This document shows, in pieces, positions 24,978 to 33,711 of a stretch of 64,000 bases of DNA. The DNA lies in assembly GCF_002192455.1 (NCBI RefSeq), contig NZ_CP021744.1:3998001-4062000 (forward strand). The letters run 5' to 3'. How positions within the stretch are numbered: the first letter of the stretch is position 1; each line of letters opens with the position of its first letter. The stretch comes from Streptomyces albireticuli (GTDB lineage Bacteria; Actinomycetota; Actinomycetes; Streptomycetales; Streptomycetaceae). The translations under genes and the position numbers were made by a program. The notes beneath the pieces are model-generated. The model did not search any database. It had not been told where the DNA came from and saw only the letters and a program-made list of their open reading frames with translations.

Positions 24978-25068
24978 GGTGGGTCGGGAGTCCGGCGCGG
25001 CGGCCGGGCGGGCCCCGGCGAGGGCGGGTGAGCTGCGGGAATGCGGCGGCCCTTGCAGGTTGTTCATT

Positions 25069-25085
25069 CTTCAACTAACTTGAAG
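25069..25085. promoter_or_regulatory. Inverted repeat CTTCAA-N5-TTGAAG upstream of pirin
   Basis: The 17-bp site lies 25 bases before the pirin ATG and next to the 5' region of the divergent protease gene. A/T-rich TTCAA-TTGAA palindromes are typical MarR-family operators, and pirin genes are often controlled by redox-sensing MarR proteins. No such regulator gene is adjacent. The role is inferred. Confidence 0.45.
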
Positions 25086-25109
25086 GTGTAACGAACCCAG
25101 GAGGTTGTC

Positions 25110-26063
25110 ATGCCGGCCGTGACCGTCGAGAACCCGCTGACCCTGCCGCGCGTCACCGCTCCGGCGGACGGCAGGCAGCGCCCCGTGCTGCACGTGGGCA
25201 CCGCCCCGTCGGGCTTCGAGGGCGAGGGATTCCCCGTCCGCAGGGCGTTCGCGGGGATCAACTACAAGTACCTCGACCCGTTCATCATGATGGACCAGAT
25301 GGGTGAGGTGGAGTACGCGCCGGGCGAGCCCAAGGGCACCCCCTGGCACCCGCACCGCGGCTTCGAGACCGTCACGTACATCATCGACGGGGTCATGAAC
25401 CACCGGGACTCGCACGGCGGTGGCGGCACCATCACCGACGGCGACACCCAGTGGATGACCGCCGGCTCCGGCCTCCTGCACATCGAGGCCCCGCCGGAGG
25501 AGCTCGTCATGGCCGGCGGCCTCTTCCACGGCCTCCAGCTGTGGGTGAACCTGCCCAAGCGGGACAAGATGATGGCCCCGCGCTACCAGGACATCGGCAG
25601 CGGCCAGGTCAGGCTGCTGACCTCCGGCGACGGCGGCGCGCTGCTGCGCCTGATCGCGGGCGACCTGGACGGGCACGAGGGCCCGGGGATCACCCACACG
25701 CCCATCACGATGCTGCACATCACCCTGAACCCGGGCGCCGAGCTCACGCTCCCCTGGCGGCCGGAGTTCAACGCCCTCGCCTACGGGCTCGCCGGGCGCG
25801 GCTTCGCGGGCACCGAGAAGCGGCCCTTCCGGACCGGGCAGACGGTGGTCTTCGGCAACGGCGACTCGCTCACCCTGCGGGCCGACGAGACGCAGGAGTC
25901 CCGGAGCCCGAACTTCGAGGTCGTCCTCCTCGGCGGGCAGCCGATCCGGGAGCCGATGATGCACTACGGGCCGTTCGTGATGAACACCCACGCCGAGCTC
26001 GCGCAGGCCTTCGAGGACTTCCAGGCCGGGCGGCTCGGGACGATCCCGGCGGACGCGGCCTGA
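25110..26063 (+). CDS. Pirin family protein (bicupin)
   Basis: The 317-residue protein is a pirin. The N-terminal cupin has the metal-binding motif PWHPHRGFETVTYIIDG, and the second half has the His/Glu pair in LHIEAPPEE with GLQLWVNLP. Bacterial pirins act as quercetinase-like dioxygenases or modulate pyruvate metabolism and respiration; the role here is not known. The ribosome site is perfect (AGGAGG, six bases before the ATG). Confidence 0.9.
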   Translation: MPAVTVENPLTLPRVTAPADGRQRPVLHVGTAPSGFEGEGFPVRRAFAGINYKYLDPFIMMDQMGEVEYAPGEPKGTPWHPHRGFETVTYIIDGVMNHRDSHGGGGTITDGDTQWMTAGSGLLHIEAPPEELVMAGGLFHGLQLWVNLPKRDKMMAPRYQDIGSGQVRLLTSGDGGALLRLIAGDLDGHEGPGITHTPITMLHITLNPGAELTLPWRPEFNALAYGLAGRGFAGTEKRPFRTGQTVVFGNGDSLTLRADETQESRSPNFEVVLLGGQPIREPMMHYGPFVMNTHAELAQAFEDFQAGRLGTIPADAA

Positions 26064-26106
26064 GCCCGCGGCCTCCGGGCCACGGCGCCCTCGGTGCCGG
26101 GCGGAC

Positions 26107-28266
26107 CTAGACGGTCCGCTCGGGGGCCGGGGGCGCTTCGGTGACCGGCTGCACGGACGCCGCGCCGTCCGATTCGTACAGCTCGAACCAGATGTTCTTG
26201 CCCTCGCCCCGCGGGTCCACCCCCCACGCCCCGGCCAGCAGCTCCATCAGCACCAGGCCCCGGCCCGACGAGGCCATCTCACCGGGGTGCCGCCGGTGCG
26301 GCAGCTCGTCGCTGGCGTCGGCCACGTCGACGCGCACCCGGCGCTCGCCGGGCGCGCCGGATATCTCCGCGACCAGCAGCGCGTCGCCGTCCGTGTGCAC
26401 GAGCACGTTGGTGACCATCTCGGAGACCATCAGGACCGCCGAGTCGAGCTGGTCCTCGTCCGGCCAGTCGTACATCAGGTGGCGTATCTGCTGCCGGGCC
26501 TCCGCGATCCGCTCGGGCTCGGCCTGGGCGATGGTCAGGGCCGTGCGGCGGACCGGGCGGACCGGGGCCTCCGGGGCGCCCACCGCCGTCGAGGCGGTCA
26601 CCTGGCGGCAGAGCAGCAGCAGGGCGATGTCGTCCTCGCGCCGGTCGACGAGCGGGCCGGTGGTGTAGTGCGAGGGCGGGCCGTGGACGGCCTGGACGAG
26701 GGCGTCGGCCAGCTTCTCCAGGTTCCCGCCGCCGGTGTCCAGGGGGAAGCCCTCGACGACCTCGCGCAGCCGGGTCCAGCCGGTCTCCAGGTCGTGGCCG
26801 CCGGTCTCGATCAGGCCGTCCGTGCAGACCAGCATCGTCTCGCCGGGCTCCAGGACGAGCCGGGTGGTGGGGTAGTCGGTGTCCGGGTCGATGCCCAGCG
26901 GCAGGCCGCCCGCGGTCGCCCGGACGAGCAGGGTGCCGTCGCTCAGCCGGATCGCGGGGTCGGGGTGGCCCGCGCGGGCGATCACCAGGACCCCGCTGGT
27001 CGGGCAGACCTCGATGTAGAGGCAGGTCGCGAAGCGCGGGTCCACGTCCTCCGGCCCGGTGCCGTTGACGCCGGCCAGGAAGCGGGAGGCGCGGGAGAGG
27101 ACCGCGTCCGGGTGGTGGCCCTCGGAGGCGTACGCGCGCAGGGCGATCCGCAGCTGGCCCATGAGCCCGGCCGCCCGTACGTCGTGGCCCTGGACGTCCC
27201 CGATGACCAGGGCTGTCTTCCCGGAGGGCAGCGGGATCATGTCGTACCAGTCGCCGCCGACCTGGAGGCCGCCGCCGGTCGGCACATAGCGCGCCGCCAC
27301 CGACATCCCGTTGATGTCGGGCTGCACCGTGGGCATCATCGAGCGCTGGAGCCCCACGGAGAGCTCGCGCTCCGACTCGTGCACGCTCGCCCGGCTCAGC
27401 GCCTGGGCGAGCATCCGGGCCACGGTGGTCAGCACCGAGCGCTCGTCGGGGGTGAAGGCGACGGGCAGGCTGAAGCCGGCCATCCAGGCGCCGATGGTCT
27501 GCCCCGCGTTGATCAGCGGCAGGAAGGCCCAGGAGCGCCGGCCGAAGCGCTCGACCATGGGCCACAGCTGCGGGAAGCGGCGCTCGTACTCCTCGGGTGA
27601 GGGGATGTAGACCGCGCGGCCGGTGCGGATGACCTCGGCGGCCGGGTAGGCCGTGTGCAGCGGCATGTCCAGGAAGGGCTCCATGTCACCGGGGCCGTAG
27701 CCGTGGTGCCCGATGAGGATCACCCGGTTGGCCTCGGTGCCGAAGACGGCCAGCGCGGAGGGCTCGAAGCCCGGCATCGAGAGGCCGGCGGCGACCCGCA
27801 GCACCTCGGAGGTGGAGCGGGCCTCGGCGAGCGCCCGGCCCGCGTCCAGCAGAAACGCTTCTCTGTTGCGGCGCCAGTCGCCCGTGACGGGGGTGCGGAC
27901 GGCGGAGGTGCCCGGCTGCGCGGCGGGGACCTCTTCGAGGGTGCCCACCAGGAGGTAGTCGGCGCCGCCCCGGACCGGCCTGGAGCGGCTGCGCACGGTC
28001 CGCAGCACCCGGCCCTCGTCGTCGACGACCCGCAGCCGGGCCTCGGCGAGGGTGTTCTCGGTGACGGCCAGATTGATGATGCCCATGATCTCGACCCAGT
28101 CCACGGCGTGGAACCGGGCGCGGGCGGCCGACTCGGTCAGCTCCACGCGCTCCGCCGGGAGGCCCAGGAGCCGCGCGGCCTCGGCGTCGAAGGTGGCGAT
28201 GCGCGAGGCGTTGTCCCAGTGCCACAGTCCCGTCGCTACGGCGGCAAGTACGTCCTCGGTGCGCAT
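26107..28266 (-). CDS. PAS-GAF-SpoIIE phosphatase with C-terminal HATPase domain
   Basis: The 719-residue protein has a PAS-like domain (about 1-110), a GAF domain (about 135-290), a PP2C-type SpoIIE phosphatase domain (about 310-560, with VGGDWYDMIPLPSG, VIGDVQGHDVRAAG and TDGLIE) and a C-terminal anti-sigma-type ATPase domain (about 590-700, with SEMVTNVLVHT and SSGRGLVLMELLAG). Such fused proteins phosphorylate and dephosphorylate anti-sigma antagonists in partner-switching pathways that control alternative sigma factors. TAAAGT six bases before the ATG, with no spaced ribosome site, suggests a leaderless transcript. It diverges from aspS across 176 bp. Confidence 0.88.
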   Translation of the reverse strand: MRTEDVLAAVATGLWHWDNASRIATFDAEAARLLGLPAERVELTESAARARFHAVDWVEIMGIINLAVTENTLAEARLRVVDDEGRVLRTVRSRSRPVRGGADYLLVGTLEEVPAAQPGTSAVRTPVTGDWRRNREAFLLDAGRALAEARSTSEVLRVAAGLSMPGFEPSALAVFGTEANRVILIGHHGYGPGDMEPFLDMPLHTAYPAAEVIRTGRAVYIPSPEEYERRFPQLWPMVERFGRRSWAFLPLINAGQTIGAWMAGFSLPVAFTPDERSVLTTVARMLAQALSRASVHESERELSVGLQRSMMPTVQPDINGMSVAARYVPTGGGLQVGGDWYDMIPLPSGKTALVIGDVQGHDVRAAGLMGQLRIALRAYASEGHHPDAVLSRASRFLAGVNGTGPEDVDPRFATCLYIEVCPTSGVLVIARAGHPDPAIRLSDGTLLVRATAGGLPLGIDPDTDYPTTRLVLEPGETMLVCTDGLIETGGHDLETGWTRLREVVEGFPLDTGGGNLEKLADALVQAVHGPPSHYTTGPLVDRREDDIALLLLCRQVTASTAVGAPEAPVRPVRRTALTIAQAEPERIAEARQQIRHLMYDWPDEDQLDSAVLMVSEMVTNVLVHTDGDALLVAEISGAPGERRVRVDVADASDELPHRRHPGEMASSGRGLVLMELLAGAWGVDPRGEGKNIWFELYESDGAASVQPVTEAPPAPERTV

Positions 28267-28442
28267 TGCCCCACTTTATGCGGGTATGCCGGATAGATAC
28301 CACCGATGCCGTCCGCGGCAGTAGGTAGGCTTGCACACGCGCTGCTGCGACGCTAACCCGGCGCCCCTCCAGCGCGAGACGCCTCGATCAGCGAGTTCGG
28401 CCCACGACCTCGAACACACCTCGACCACGACTTGGATGAACG

Positions 28443-30218
28443 ATGCATCGGTACCGGTCCCACACCTGCGGCGAGCTCCGTGCGGCTGACGTCGACACCG
28501 ACGTGCGACTGAGTGGCTGGCTGCACAATCGGCGCGACCTGGGCGGCATCCTCTTCATCGATCTCCGCGACCACCACGGCCTGGTCCAGCTGGTCGCCCG
28601 CCCCGGCACCGCCGCCAACGAGGCCCTGAGCCACCTCACCAAGGAGACCGTCGTCCGCGTGGACGGCAAGGTCACCGGCCGCGGCGCGGACAACGTCAAC
28701 CCCGACCTGCCCACCGGCGAGATCGAGGTCGAGGTCACCGAGGTGGAGGTGCTGGGCTCCGCCGAGCAGATCCCCTTCACCATCAACGCCGACGACGGCG
28801 TCAACGAGGAGCGGCGCCTGGAGTACCGCTTCCTCGACCTGCGCCGCGAGCGCATGCACCGCAACATCATGCTGCGCTCGGCCGTCATCGCGTCGATGCG
28901 GCAGAAGATGACGGCGCTCGGCTTCAACGAGATGGCCACCCCGATCCTGTCCGCCACCTCCCCCGAGGGCGCGCGCGACTTCCTGGTGCCGTCCCGTCTG
29001 CACGCCGGCAAGTTCTACGCCCTGCCGCAGGCCCCGCAGCAGTTCAAGCAGCTGCTGATGATCGCGGGCTTCGACCGCTACTTCCAGATCGCGCCCTGCT
29101 TCCGCGACGAGGACGCCCGCGCGGACCGCTCGCCGGGCGAGTTCTACCAGCTCGACGTCGAGATGTCCTTCGTCGAGCAGGAGGACGTCTTCCAGGTCAT
29201 CGAGAAGGTCATGACCGACCTCTTCGAGGAGTTCGGCAACGGCCGCCACGTCACCTCGCCGTTCCCGCGGATCCCGTTCCGCGAGGCCATGCTGAAGTAC
29301 GGCTCCGACAAGCCGGACCTGCGCGCCAAGCTGGAGCTCGTCGACGTCTCCGACGTCTTCGCCGGCTCGGAGTTCAAGGCCTTCGCGGGCAAGCACGTCC
29401 GCGCCCTGGCCGTCCCGGCCACCGGTGACCAGCCGCGCAAGTTCTTCGACGGCCTCGGCGACTACGCCGTCGAGCAGGGCGCGAAGGGCCTGGCCTGGGT
29501 CCGCGTGGGCGAGGAGCTGGCGCTGACCGGCCCGATCGCCAAGTTCCTCACCGAGGAGAACGTCAAGGCCCTCGCCGAGCGCCTGGGCCTGGAGCCCGGC
29601 CACGCGATCTTCTTCGGCGCGGGCGAGTTCGACGAGGTCTCCAAGATCATGGGCGCCGTGCGCGTCGAGGCCGCCAAGCGCGCCGGCCAGTTCGAGGAGG
29701 ACGTCTTCCGCTTCTGCTGGATCGTCGACTTCCCGATGTTCGAGAAGAACGAGGACACCGGCCAGATCGAGTTCTCGCACAACCCGTTCTCCATGCCGCA
29801 GGGCGGCCTGGAGGCGCTGAACACGATGGACCCGCTGGACATCCTCGCCTGGCAGTACGACATCGTCTGCAACGGCACCGAGCTGTCCTCCGGTGCCATC
29901 CGTAACCACGAGCCCGAGGTGATGTACCGCGCCTTCGAGATCGCCGGTTACAGCAACGAGGAGGTCGAGAAGGAGTTCGGCGGCATGCTGCGCGCCTTCA
30001 AGTTCGGCGCCCCGCCGCACGGCGGCATCGCCCCGGGCGTCGACCGCATCGTGATGCTGCTGGCCGACGAGCCGAACATCCGCGAGACCATCGCCTTCCC
30101 GCTCAACGGCAACGCCCAGGACCTGCTGATGGGCGCCCCGAGCGAGGTCGACGAGTCCCGGCTGAAGGAGCTCCACCTGTCGCTGCGCAAGGCGCCGCAG
30201 GCCAAGCCCGCCCAGTAA
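28443..30218 (+). CDS. aspS: Aspartate-tRNA ligase
   Basis: The 591-residue protein is a bacterial-type class II aspartyl-tRNA synthetase: an N-terminal OB-fold anticodon-binding domain (about 1-110), motif 2 (ACFRDEDARADR) and a GAD insertion domain between motifs 2 and 3 (about 290-410). Motif 3 lies in PHGGIAPGVDRIVMLLA. It charges tRNA-Asp and, in organisms with GatCAB, often tRNA-Asn as well. The ATG at 28443 follows GGATGAACG. A 22-bp perfect hairpin follows the stop. Confidence 0.96.
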   Translation: MHRYRSHTCGELRAADVDTDVRLSGWLHNRRDLGGILFIDLRDHHGLVQLVARPGTAANEALSHLTKETVVRVDGKVTGRGADNVNPDLPTGEIEVEVTEVEVLGSAEQIPFTINADDGVNEERRLEYRFLDLRRERMHRNIMLRSAVIASMRQKMTALGFNEMATPILSATSPEGARDFLVPSRLHAGKFYALPQAPQQFKQLLMIAGFDRYFQIAPCFRDEDARADRSPGEFYQLDVEMSFVEQEDVFQVIEKVMTDLFEEFGNGRHVTSPFPRIPFREAMLKYGSDKPDLRAKLELVDVSDVFAGSEFKAFAGKHVRALAVPATGDQPRKFFDGLGDYAVEQGAKGLAWVRVGEELALTGPIAKFLTEENVKALAERLGLEPGHAIFFGAGEFDEVSKIMGAVRVEAAKRAGQFEEDVFRFCWIVDFPMFEKNEDTGQIEFSHNPFSMPQGGLEALNTMDPLDILAWQYDIVCNGTELSSGAIRNHEPEVMYRAFEIAGYSNEEVEKEFGGMLRAFKFGAPPHGGIAPGVDRIVMLLADEPNIRETIAFPLNGNAQDLLMGAPSEVDESRLKELHLSLRKAPQAKPAQ

Positions 30219-30226
30219 GGCGTACG

Positions 30227-30278
30227 TACGCGCGAGGGCCCGGAACCGCCGATATGGTTCCGGGCCCTCGCGCGTACG
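30227..30278. terminator. Strong bidirectional terminator after aspS
   Basis: Perfect 22-bp arms at 30227-30248 and 30257-30278 contain GAGGGCCCGGAACC and its complement. It separates aspS from the convergent 122-residue gene. The same 14-bp arm recurs in the hairpin at 30752-30787. Confidence 0.85.
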
Positions 30279-30284
30279 CGGCCG

Positions 30285-30653
30285 TCACATCAGTGCCGTC
30301 ACCAGCGGCAGCCTGGGGCAGCAGCCCGCCGCGGCGTGCACGGCGCGCGCCAGCCGCCCCTGGGTGAGCCGGCGGTTCCACAGCACGGACCGCACCCCGT
30401 ACTCCGCGACCGCCATCAGCTCCGTCTCGCCGAGCTCCTCCGCGACCAGCACCACCGGTGCCCCGCCGTCCCGGGCCCGCCGGCGCAGCTCGGCCGCGGC
30501 GGCGGCGTCGTCCGCCCCCATCAGCACGACCTCGACGTCCCCCGGCCCGCGCACCACGCGCACCTCGGGCAGCTCGCGGAGCCTGCGGACGAAGCGGGCC
30601 CGGCTGAGCTCGTCGGTGGCGTGGACGCTCACGGTGATGCGCTTTACGAACAC
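30285..30653 (-). CDS. Degenerate receiver-like protein without output domain
   Basis: The 122-residue product resembles the receiver half of a NarL-type regulator: a start strand KRITVSVHATD, FVRRLRELPEVRVVRG, VEVVLMGADD at the position of the phospho-acceptor strand, PVVLVAEEL and the final YGVRSVLWNRRLTQGRLARA. No HTH follows. The acidic pair and conserved Lys are missing, so it probably cannot be phosphorylated. GTG at 30653 follows GAGGAAGAG. The gene is boxed between two hairpins with the same stem sequence. It could be a pseudo-receiver that binds a partner; the function is unknown. Confidence 0.6.
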   Translation of the reverse strand: MFVKRITVSVHATDELSRARFVRRLRELPEVRVVRGPGDVEVVLMGADDAAAAAELRRRARDGGAPVVLVAEELGETELMAVAEYGVRSVLWNRRLTQGRLARAVHAAAGCCPRLPLVTALM

Positions 30654-30751
30654 TGCTCTTCCTCGTTCCCCGTCTTCCCCCGTGACTCGAACGTGTTCCA
30701 GCCTGCCGGGACGGCTTCAACGAACGATTGCCGATCGATCAACGCGCATAA

Positions 30752-30787
30752 ACGAGGGCCCGGAACCGAAAGGTCCCGGGCCCTCGT
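30752..30787. terminator. Hairpin terminator after metG
   Basis: Arms at 30752-30767 and 30772-30787 (ACGAGGGCCCGGAACC, one mismatch) enclose a GAAA tetraloop. It lies 39 bases after the metG stop on the minus strand and before the 122-residue gene. Confidence 0.8.
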
Positions 30788-30825
30788 CGTGTGCCGGGCG
30801 TCCGCCCGGCGGGTGTCTCACACGG

Positions 30826-32544
30826 TCACGCGGCCTCGTCGCCGCCGCCGAAGCGCTCGCGGTAGGACTCCAGGTCCTCCTCGGTGATCTTCGCGAAGAG
30901 CACCGGGGGGACGCTGAACGGCGTACCGGCCGGGACGAAGGACAGCGAGCGGGCCTCGTCCGCCGTGACCCACGTCCGGGTGTCGTCGGCGAGGTCGAAC
31001 GCCAGGCGCAGGGCCGACGCCGACTGCGGGATGAACGGCTCCGAGATCACCGCGTACAGGTGGATCAGGTTCATCGCCGTGCGCAGCGTGAGGGCCGCGG
31101 CGTCCGGGTCGGTCTTGATCTCCAGCCAGGGGGCCTTGGCCTCCAGGTAGGAGTTGCCCGCGCTCCACAGGGCGCGCAGGGCCTGCGCCGCCTTGCGGAA
31201 CTGCATGGCCTCCATGTGCTCCTCGTACTCCTGGAGCAGCTGGGCGATCTCGCGGCCCAGGGCGGCCTCGGCCTCGCCCGCCTCGGCGCCGGCCGGGACC
31301 TGCTCGCCGAAGCGCTTCTTCGAGAAGGACAGGACGCGGTTGACGAAGTTGCCCAGGACGTCGGCGAGGTCCTTGTTCACGGTGGCCGAGAACAGCTCCC
31401 AGGTGAACGAGGTGTCGTCCGACTCGGGGGCGTTGGCCATCATGAAGTAGCGCCAGTAGTCGGCGGGCAGCAGCTCCAGGGCGTCGTGCGTGAAGACGCC
31501 GCGCTTCTGGGAGGTGGAGAACTTGCCGCCGTAGTAGTTCAGCCAGTTGAAGGCCTTGACGTAGTCGACCTTCTTCCAGGGCTCGCGGGTGCCGAGCTGG
31601 GTGGCGGGGAACATCACCGTGTGGAACGGGACGTTGTCCTTGCCCATGAACTGGGTGTAGCGGACGTCCGTCGCCTCGTACCACCAGGACTTCCAGTCGC
31701 GGTTCTCCGGGTCCTGGGCCGCCCACTCCTTCGTCGCGCCGATGTACTCGACCGGGGCGTCGAACCAGACGTAGAAGACCTTGCCCTCGGCGGCCAGCTC
31801 CGGCCAGGTGTCGGCCGGGACGGGGACGCCCCAGTCCAGGTCACGGGTGATCGCGCGGTCGTTCAGGCCCTCGGTCAGCCACTTGCGGGCGATCGAGGAG
31901 GCCAGGACGGGCCAGTCCTTGCCGTGCTCGTCGATCCAGGCCTCGACCTCGCCCTGGAGCTTCGACTGGAGGAGGAAGAGGTGCGTGGTCTCGCGGACCT
32001 CCAGCTCGCTGCTGCCGCTGATCGCCGAGCGGGCGTCGATCAGGTCCGTGGGGTCGAGGACGCGGGTGCAGTTCTCGCACTGGTCGCCGCGGGCCTTGTC
32101 GTAGCCGCAGTGCGGGCAGGTGCCGACGATGTAGCGGTCGGGCAGGAAGCGGCCGTCGGCCAGGGAGTAGACCTGGCGGATCGAGCGCTCCTCGATGAAC
32201 CCGTTCTCCTGGAGCCGGCGGGCGAAGTGCTGGGTGATCTCCCGGTTCTCCGGCGAGGAGCTGCGGCCGAAGTAGTCGAAGGAGAGGGCGAAGCCGTCGT
32301 AGATCGCCTTCTGGGCGTCGTGCTGCTTGGCGCAGAACTCGGCCACGGGCAGGCCGAGCTCCTTGGCGCCCAGCTCGGCCGGGGTGCCGTGCTCGTCGGT
32401 GGCGCAGATGTAGAGCGTCTCGCGGCCGGTCTGGCGGAGGTACCTGGCGTACACGTCCGCCGGGAGCATGGACCCCACCATGTTGCCCAGGTGCTTGATC
32501 CCGTTGATGTACGGAAGGGCGCTGGTGATGAGGTGTCGAGCCAT
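30826..32544 (-). CDS. metG: Methionine-tRNA ligase
   Basis: The 572-residue protein is a class I methionyl-tRNA synthetase. The HIGH-type motif is present as HLGN in YINGIKHLGNM. A zinc knuckle is visible (CPHCGYDKARGDQCENC), and the KMSKS-equivalent is KFSTSQKRG, as in the actinobacterial group. There is no C-terminal tRNA-binding EMAP domain, so this is the short form. AGGGAG lies nine bases before the ATG at 32544. No T-box or other leader structure is apparent in the 132 bp upstream. Confidence 0.95.
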   Translation of the reverse strand: MARHLITSALPYINGIKHLGNMVGSMLPADVYARYLRQTGRETLYICATDEHGTPAELGAKELGLPVAEFCAKQHDAQKAIYDGFALSFDYFGRSSSPENREITQHFARRLQENGFIEERSIRQVYSLADGRFLPDRYIVGTCPHCGYDKARGDQCENCTRVLDPTDLIDARSAISGSSELEVRETTHLFLLQSKLQGEVEAWIDEHGKDWPVLASSIARKWLTEGLNDRAITRDLDWGVPVPADTWPELAAEGKVFYVWFDAPVEYIGATKEWAAQDPENRDWKSWWYEATDVRYTQFMGKDNVPFHTVMFPATQLGTREPWKKVDYVKAFNWLNYYGGKFSTSQKRGVFTHDALELLPADYWRYFMMANAPESDDTSFTWELFSATVNKDLADVLGNFVNRVLSFSKKRFGEQVPAGAEAGEAEAALGREIAQLLQEYEEHMEAMQFRKAAQALRALWSAGNSYLEAKAPWLEIKTDPDAAALTLRTAMNLIHLYAVISEPFIPQSASALRLAFDLADDTRTWVTADEARSLSFVPAGTPFSVPPVLFAKITEEDLESYRERFGGGDEAA

Positions 32545-32676
32545 TTCCGGCTGCTCCCTGGTCGCGGTGTACAGAGGTCTTTAGCGTATCCGAGCGCCGG
32601 CCCTGTGCTGCGCTGTCGGCTGGGCAGCGAAGGGCGCCGGCGCCCGGGTGTCCGCGGCCGGGTGACGGTCCGGTGG

Positions 32677-32937
32677 TCAGGTGCGGTGCGCGGTGGGGGG
32701 CGGTTCGGCCATCCACGCGCGCCAGGGCCTGGTGATCACCTCCCGGTAGGTGTGGTGCGAGGGGTTCCGGCCCGCGTGCCGGAAGGTCCAGCCCTGTGCG
32801 TGCGTCAGGTCCTCGACGACGGCGGAACTCTCCTCGCAGACCGCGCACTGCATGGCGTACGTGATCGGCTCCGCGTCCGGCTCCCGGTCGGGCTGGAGGG
32901 TCCAGGTGCCGAACAGGAACACCGTGCGCGCGGTCAA
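32677..32937 (-). CDS. DUF7848-type small protein
   Basis: The 86-residue product has a CAVC pair, SSAVVED, HAQGWTFRHAGRNPSHHTYRE and a Trp-rich tail (PWRAWMAEPP). This pattern matches the small DUF7848 proteins found in many Streptomyces, usually beside another short gene and an XRE/DUF397 pair. It could be a metal-binding protein. The start is TTG at 32937, overlapping the stop of the upstream gene (TTGA), or GTG at 32922. The function is unknown. Confidence 0.6.
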   Translation of the reverse strand: MTARTVFLFGTWTLQPDREPDAEPITYAMQCAVCEESSAVVEDLTHAQGWTFRHAGRNPSHHTYREVITRPWRAWMAEPPPTAHRT

Positions 32938-33197
32938 AGCCCCCACCTGCTCTCGGCGTTCAGCCGGGCCACGCGGGCGCGCAGGGTCTCGGCCTCGGAC
33001 GCGGGGCGGGCGTACTCGGGAGGGCAGTCCCACTCGACGCCGCCTTGGGGAGGGCGGAGCTGGAGCCGTCCGGCGTGCCGGTCCATGACCTGCCCGAGCC
33101 GGTCGGTGCGGGTGTCGACGGCGTAGCTGACCGGGCCCGCGTGACCGGGCGGCGGGGGAGTGGGGGCAGGGAGCGCGGGGGGGTTTTCTTTGCTCAC
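32934..33197 (-). CDS. Small conserved Streptomyces protein, partner of DUF7848
   Basis: The 87-residue product has a Pro-rich start and a conserved middle (DTRTDRLGQVMDRHAGRLQL, then RPPQGGVEWDCPPEYARPAS), ending in ETLRARVARLNAESR. Similar short proteins are widespread in Streptomyces next to DUF7848 genes. The middle could be a small SH3-like beta barrel, but this is a guess. GTG at 33197 has only a weak AAGAG before it. It overlaps the downstream gene by four bases, so the two are translated together. Confidence 0.6.
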   Translation of the reverse strand: MSKENPPALPAPTPPPPGHAGPVSYAVDTRTDRLGQVMDRHAGRLQLRPPQGGVEWDCPPEYARPASEAETLRARVARLNAESRWGL

Positions 33198-33711
33198 ACT
33201 CTTACGATGCCCACTGAGACGGGGCCTGATCGGTGACCGTGCGGGTACGCAGGGTGACGTTGTTCAGGGTGTGGTCACGTGGCGTCGCAGGGACCGGTGT
33301 GCCCACCCGGGGAGTGCCGGTACACCCAGGGTGATCACGGCGTTGGCGGCGAATCCGGCCGCCGCGGAGGGGTGGCCGAGCGGCTCGGCGGCGAAGGACG
33401 GCAGGGTGTTGACCATCGGTGCGGCACCGCCCGTGGTCAGTACGTGCTTTCGCCCCCAGTCCGCGCGTCCGGGCCGGCGCGGGAGCAGCGTACCGGGCGT
33501 GGCCGGCGAGCCGCGCCGGATCGTCGGCGGGCCGGTGGGCCGGACGGCGGGCCGAGCCGGTCCCTGCCCTGCTCCGCGGCGATTCGGAACGGCTGGATCC
33601 GGCCCGGCACCGGCCGGTTCGGCGTGGTCGACCCGGGGCGGGGCGGCTCCTAGGGTGAGCAGCCGCCGGAACAGTCGGTGTTCCGTCGCCGTCCCGCTTC
33701 GAGGAGGGTCC
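33198..33711. other. 514-bp divergent intergenic region, no convincing gene
   Basis: The stretch separates the minus-strand small gene pair from the ricin/hemopexin gene. Open frames on both strands (for example minus 33264-33728) have no start signals and no recognisable family and look like G/C-driven chance frames. It must hold the promoter of the TTA-containing gene, and GAGGAGGGTCC lies just before ATG 33712. I see no clear promoter hexamers. Confidence 0.4.

Noticed and set aside
30285..30653. The receiver-like gene as a broken full-length LuxR regulator
   Set aside because: No HTH remnant is found downstream in any frame before the aspS terminator, and it has a good ribosome site, so I kept it as a stand-alone gene.
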